Below, one piece after another: positions 5,554 to 6,500 of a stretch of 6,500 nt of DNA. Both the position numbers and the translations under genes were made by a program. Where the stretch lies: the NCBI GenBank assembly GCA_964472675.1, contig CAYYLO010000024.1, forward strand, positions 1-6,500, in the 5' to 3' direction. This DNA comes from 01-FULL-43-15b sp964472675. Its GTDB lineage: Bacteria; Patescibacteriota; Microgenomatia; UBA8517; UBA10165. Position 1 is the stretch's first letter. Every line of letters starts with the position of its first letter. The notes under the pieces were generated by a model, which worked only from the letters and a program-made list of their open reading frames with translations, did no database searches and was not told where the DNA came from.

Positions 5554-5558
5554 TGTAT
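5536..5558. promoter_or_regulatory. Candidate operator palindrome over the relBE-like -10 box
   Basis: ATACAA (5536-5541) and TTGTAT (5553-5558) form a perfect 6-bp inverted repeat separated by 11 nt. It covers the -10 box and the predicted transcription start, where a RelB-type antitoxin would block polymerase. From memory, the E. coli RelB operator also uses TTGTA-like half-sites, which fits but proves nothing in such an AT-rich stretch. Confidence 0.5.
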
Positions 5559-5560
5559 GT

Positions 5561-5863
5561 ATGCAAAGATGTATTTTACAGACACCAGTAGATCCCAAAC
5601 TCAAGAAGGAAGCGGAGAAAGCTGCCCAAGAACAAGGCTATTCCTCTTTGCAGGAAGCGGTTCGAGTATATCTTCGAAAGTTAGCTAACCGGGAGGTACA
5701 AACAATAATTCGCGAACAATTTCCGCCAGTTCAACTTTCTCCGAAGGCTACCAAGAGATACGACAAGATAACTGAAGGTATATTATCTGGGAAAACAAAA
5801 CTTAAGTGGTTTGACAATGTCGACGAATTCGTGAAAGACTTAGAGAGTCGTGAGGGTCACTAA
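5561..5863 (+). CDS. relB: RelB/DinJ-like antitoxin
   Basis: This 100-residue protein has an N-terminal ribbon-helix-helix: a strand ending in TPVDPKLKKEAEKAAQEQG, then the second helix SSLQEAVRVYLRKLANREV. The pattern is typical of RelB/DinJ antitoxins, which dimerise on their own operator. The C-terminal half is charged and ends with WFDNVDEFVKDLE, probably the helix that covers the toxin. The toxin gene begins 14 nt before its stop, in another frame. ATG 5561 is chosen because the protein then begins directly with the DNA-binding strand. ATG 5557 is in a different frame and does not give this protein. No Shine-Dalgarno sequence is present. The module lies in the same direction as deoC and the aldolase, unlike vapBC. 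The family assignment is by pattern, so the exact RelB subfamily is open. Confidence 0.85.
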   Translation: MQRCILQTPVDPKLKKEAEKAAQEQGYSSLQEAVRVYLRKLANREVQTIIREQFPPVQLSPKATKRYDKITEGILSGKTKLKWFDNVDEFVKDLESREGH

Positions 5864-6119
5864 AACCACTGAATTCAATAAGTCTTACAAAGAACGTATA
5901 GCTAAAGATAGGAGACTGGTGCAGGAATTTGTTGAAGCTCTAGAAGTTTTTTCGGTAGACCCAACAAGCCCCATTTTGAAAGATCATGCTCTAACTGGAA
6001 GTATGCATGGCTACCGTTCTTTCCAGGTAGGAGAGGATTTTCTCGTTGTGTATTTTATTTTTAAAGAGGGAATAATCTTGTATGATATTGGTAGTCACGA
6101 TCAGGTATATCGTCGCTAA
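5850..6119 (+). CDS. relE: RelE/YafQ-like mRNA interferase toxin
   Basis: This 89-residue protein of the RelE/ParE fold is closest in pattern to YafQ, a ribosome-dependent mRNA endonuclease. The C-terminal half shows LKDHALTGSMHGYRSFQV, then VVYFIF and ILYDIGSHDQVYR. Compared with the E. coli YafQ catalytic set (His50, His63, Asp67, His87), His46, Asp63 and His83 are present, but the second His is Gln59. Activity may be altered or supported by other residues. The start is GTG 5850, which overlaps the antitoxin end by 14 nt; no in-frame ATG precedes the conserved core. The stop TAA is only 6 nt from the ATG of the aldolase, so the toxin and a glycolytic enzyme probably share an mRNA. The toxin family is well supported; the cleavage mode is inferred. 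Confidence 0.86.
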   Translation: MRVTKTTEFNKSYKERIAKDRRLVQEFVEALEVFSVDPTSPILKDHALTGSMHGYRSFQVGEDFLVVYFIFKEGIILYDIGSHDQVYRR

Positions 6120-6125
6120 GCATAT

Positions 6126-6500
6126 ATGAGCACTGCCTCGTTGGACCCCATATTACAAAACGGACACGGGATGCTTTTGGCGTATGACCATGGGTTTGAA
6201 CATGGGCCTGTTGAATTTGACGAACGCTCAGCGGACCCTGCCTGGATTATGGATATTGCCGATTCGGGATATTTCACTGGCGTAATTTGTCAAAAAGGAG
6301 TTGCGGCGCATTATTACTGCAAGCACAGGGTTCCTCTGATTGTTAAACTAAATGGCAAGACTGCTTTTCATTTCGGGGAAGAGCCGGTCTCGGTGCAAAA
6401 TTGTACAGTAGAAGAGGCAACTGAATTGGGTGCAGTTGGCGTGGGCTATACGATTTATATTGGGTCAGAGCACGAAAACGAAATGATTCAAGAGTTTTCC
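6126..6500 (+). CDS. Class I fructose-bisphosphate aldolase, DhnA/archaeal type (3' truncated)
   Basis: The frame from ATG 6126 is open to the window end, giving 125 residues. The stretch MLLAYDHGFEHGP (16-28) is the signature of the DhnA-type (archaeal, FbaB-like) class I aldolases, in which the DHG..HGP motif binds a substrate phosphate. Further along, GVICQKGVA, VPLIVKLNGKTAF and the segment EEATELGAVGVGYTIYIGS fit the barrel strands of this family. The Schiff-base lysine lies beyond the window. The enzyme interconverts fructose-1,6-bisphosphate with glyceraldehyde-3-phosphate and dihydroxyacetone phosphate, the substrates of tpiA and gap products nearby. Related enzymes of the family act on 2-amino-3,7-dideoxy-heptulosonate or on autoinducer-2, so the glycolytic role rests on motif and context. 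No Shine-Dalgarno sequence and no convincing promoter lie in the 6-nt gap after the toxin gene. Confidence 0.88.
   Translation, partial: MSTASLDPILQNGHGMLLAYDHGFEHGPVEFDERSADPAWIMDIADSGYFTGVICQKGVAAHYYCKHRVPLIVKLNGKTAFHFGEEPVSVQNCTVEEATELGAVGVGYTIYIGSEHENEMIQEFS

Noticed and set aside
6088..6111. A separate promoter for the aldolase (TTGGTA with TATATC)
   Set aside because: The spacer would be 12 nt and the -10 lies 14 nt from the ATG, unlike the geometry of the other promoters here.
1..6500. CRISPR array, tRNA or rRNA gene, insertion sequence
   Set aside because: No spaced repeats of suitable length, no tRNA-like cloverleaf recognised, and no transposase or terminal inverted repeats seen; genes fill nearly all of the window.
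1..6500. UGA recoded as glycine, as in some CPR groups
   Set aside because: TIM, the LOG-like gene, vapB and vapC all end at TGA at sensible lengths with next-gene overlaps or close neighbours, so TGA is a stop here.

Overview
The window is a compact stretch of bacterial chromosome carrying most of the lower half of glycolysis, interrupted by two type II toxin-antitoxin modules. The mixture of families points to a Candidate Phyla Radiation (Patescibacteria) genome, perhaps Microgenomates-like. The triosephosphate isomerase and the fructose-bisphosphate aldolase are of archaeal type, while the GAPDH and phosphoglycerate kinase look bacterial. The enzymes have unusual lengths, genes overlap by a few bases, and no start is preceded by a convincing Shine-Dalgarno sequence. 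The phylum assignment is an inference from gene style; no marker gene is present. TGA appears to be an ordinary stop here, because four genes end at TGA at sensible family lengths.

Layout. Bases 1-222 hold the C-terminal part of a single-RRM RNA-binding protein. At 299-2381 a membrane-anchored cupredoxin, tpiA and pgk are joined by 1-nt (TAATG) and 4-nt (ATGA) overlaps, so they are probably one transcript. At 2387-3054, on the minus strand and convergent with pgk, lies a VapBC-type pair. Its PIN toxin is intact only if translation starts at a CTG that overlaps the antitoxin stop. At 3152-5536 come gap, a LOG-like nucleotide-binding protein and deoC, with the last two overlapping by 8 nt. At 5561-6119 a RelBE/YafQ-type pair has its own perfect-consensus promoter and a candidate palindromic operator. 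At 6126 a DhnA-type class I fructose-bisphosphate aldolase starts and runs off the end. No gene-free stretch exceeds 100 bases.

How the genes work together. The aldolase and TIM interconvert fructose-1,6-bisphosphate and the triose phosphates. DeoC would add glyceraldehyde-3-phosphate from deoxyribose-5-phosphate, and GAPDH and PGK then make 3-phosphoglycerate with ATP. The LOG-like protein may release ribose-5-phosphate from nucleotides. Together this suggests that scavenged nucleotides feed lower glycolysis, which is an inference.

The main observations are these. All four transcription units with a recognisable promoter have the -10 box ending only 6-7 nt before the ATG, a geometry that predicts leaderless mRNAs. 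A full-length VapC is hidden behind a non-standard CTG start. Two TA modules sit inside one glycolytic cluster, and the downstream aldolase has no visible promoter apart from that of the relBE-like pair. A 7-nt tandem repeat lies inside the tpiA coding sequence. A GCGGTAA triplet with an 11-bp period lies between the RRM gene and the cupredoxin operon. The PGK lacks roughly 45 residues of its C-terminal domain.
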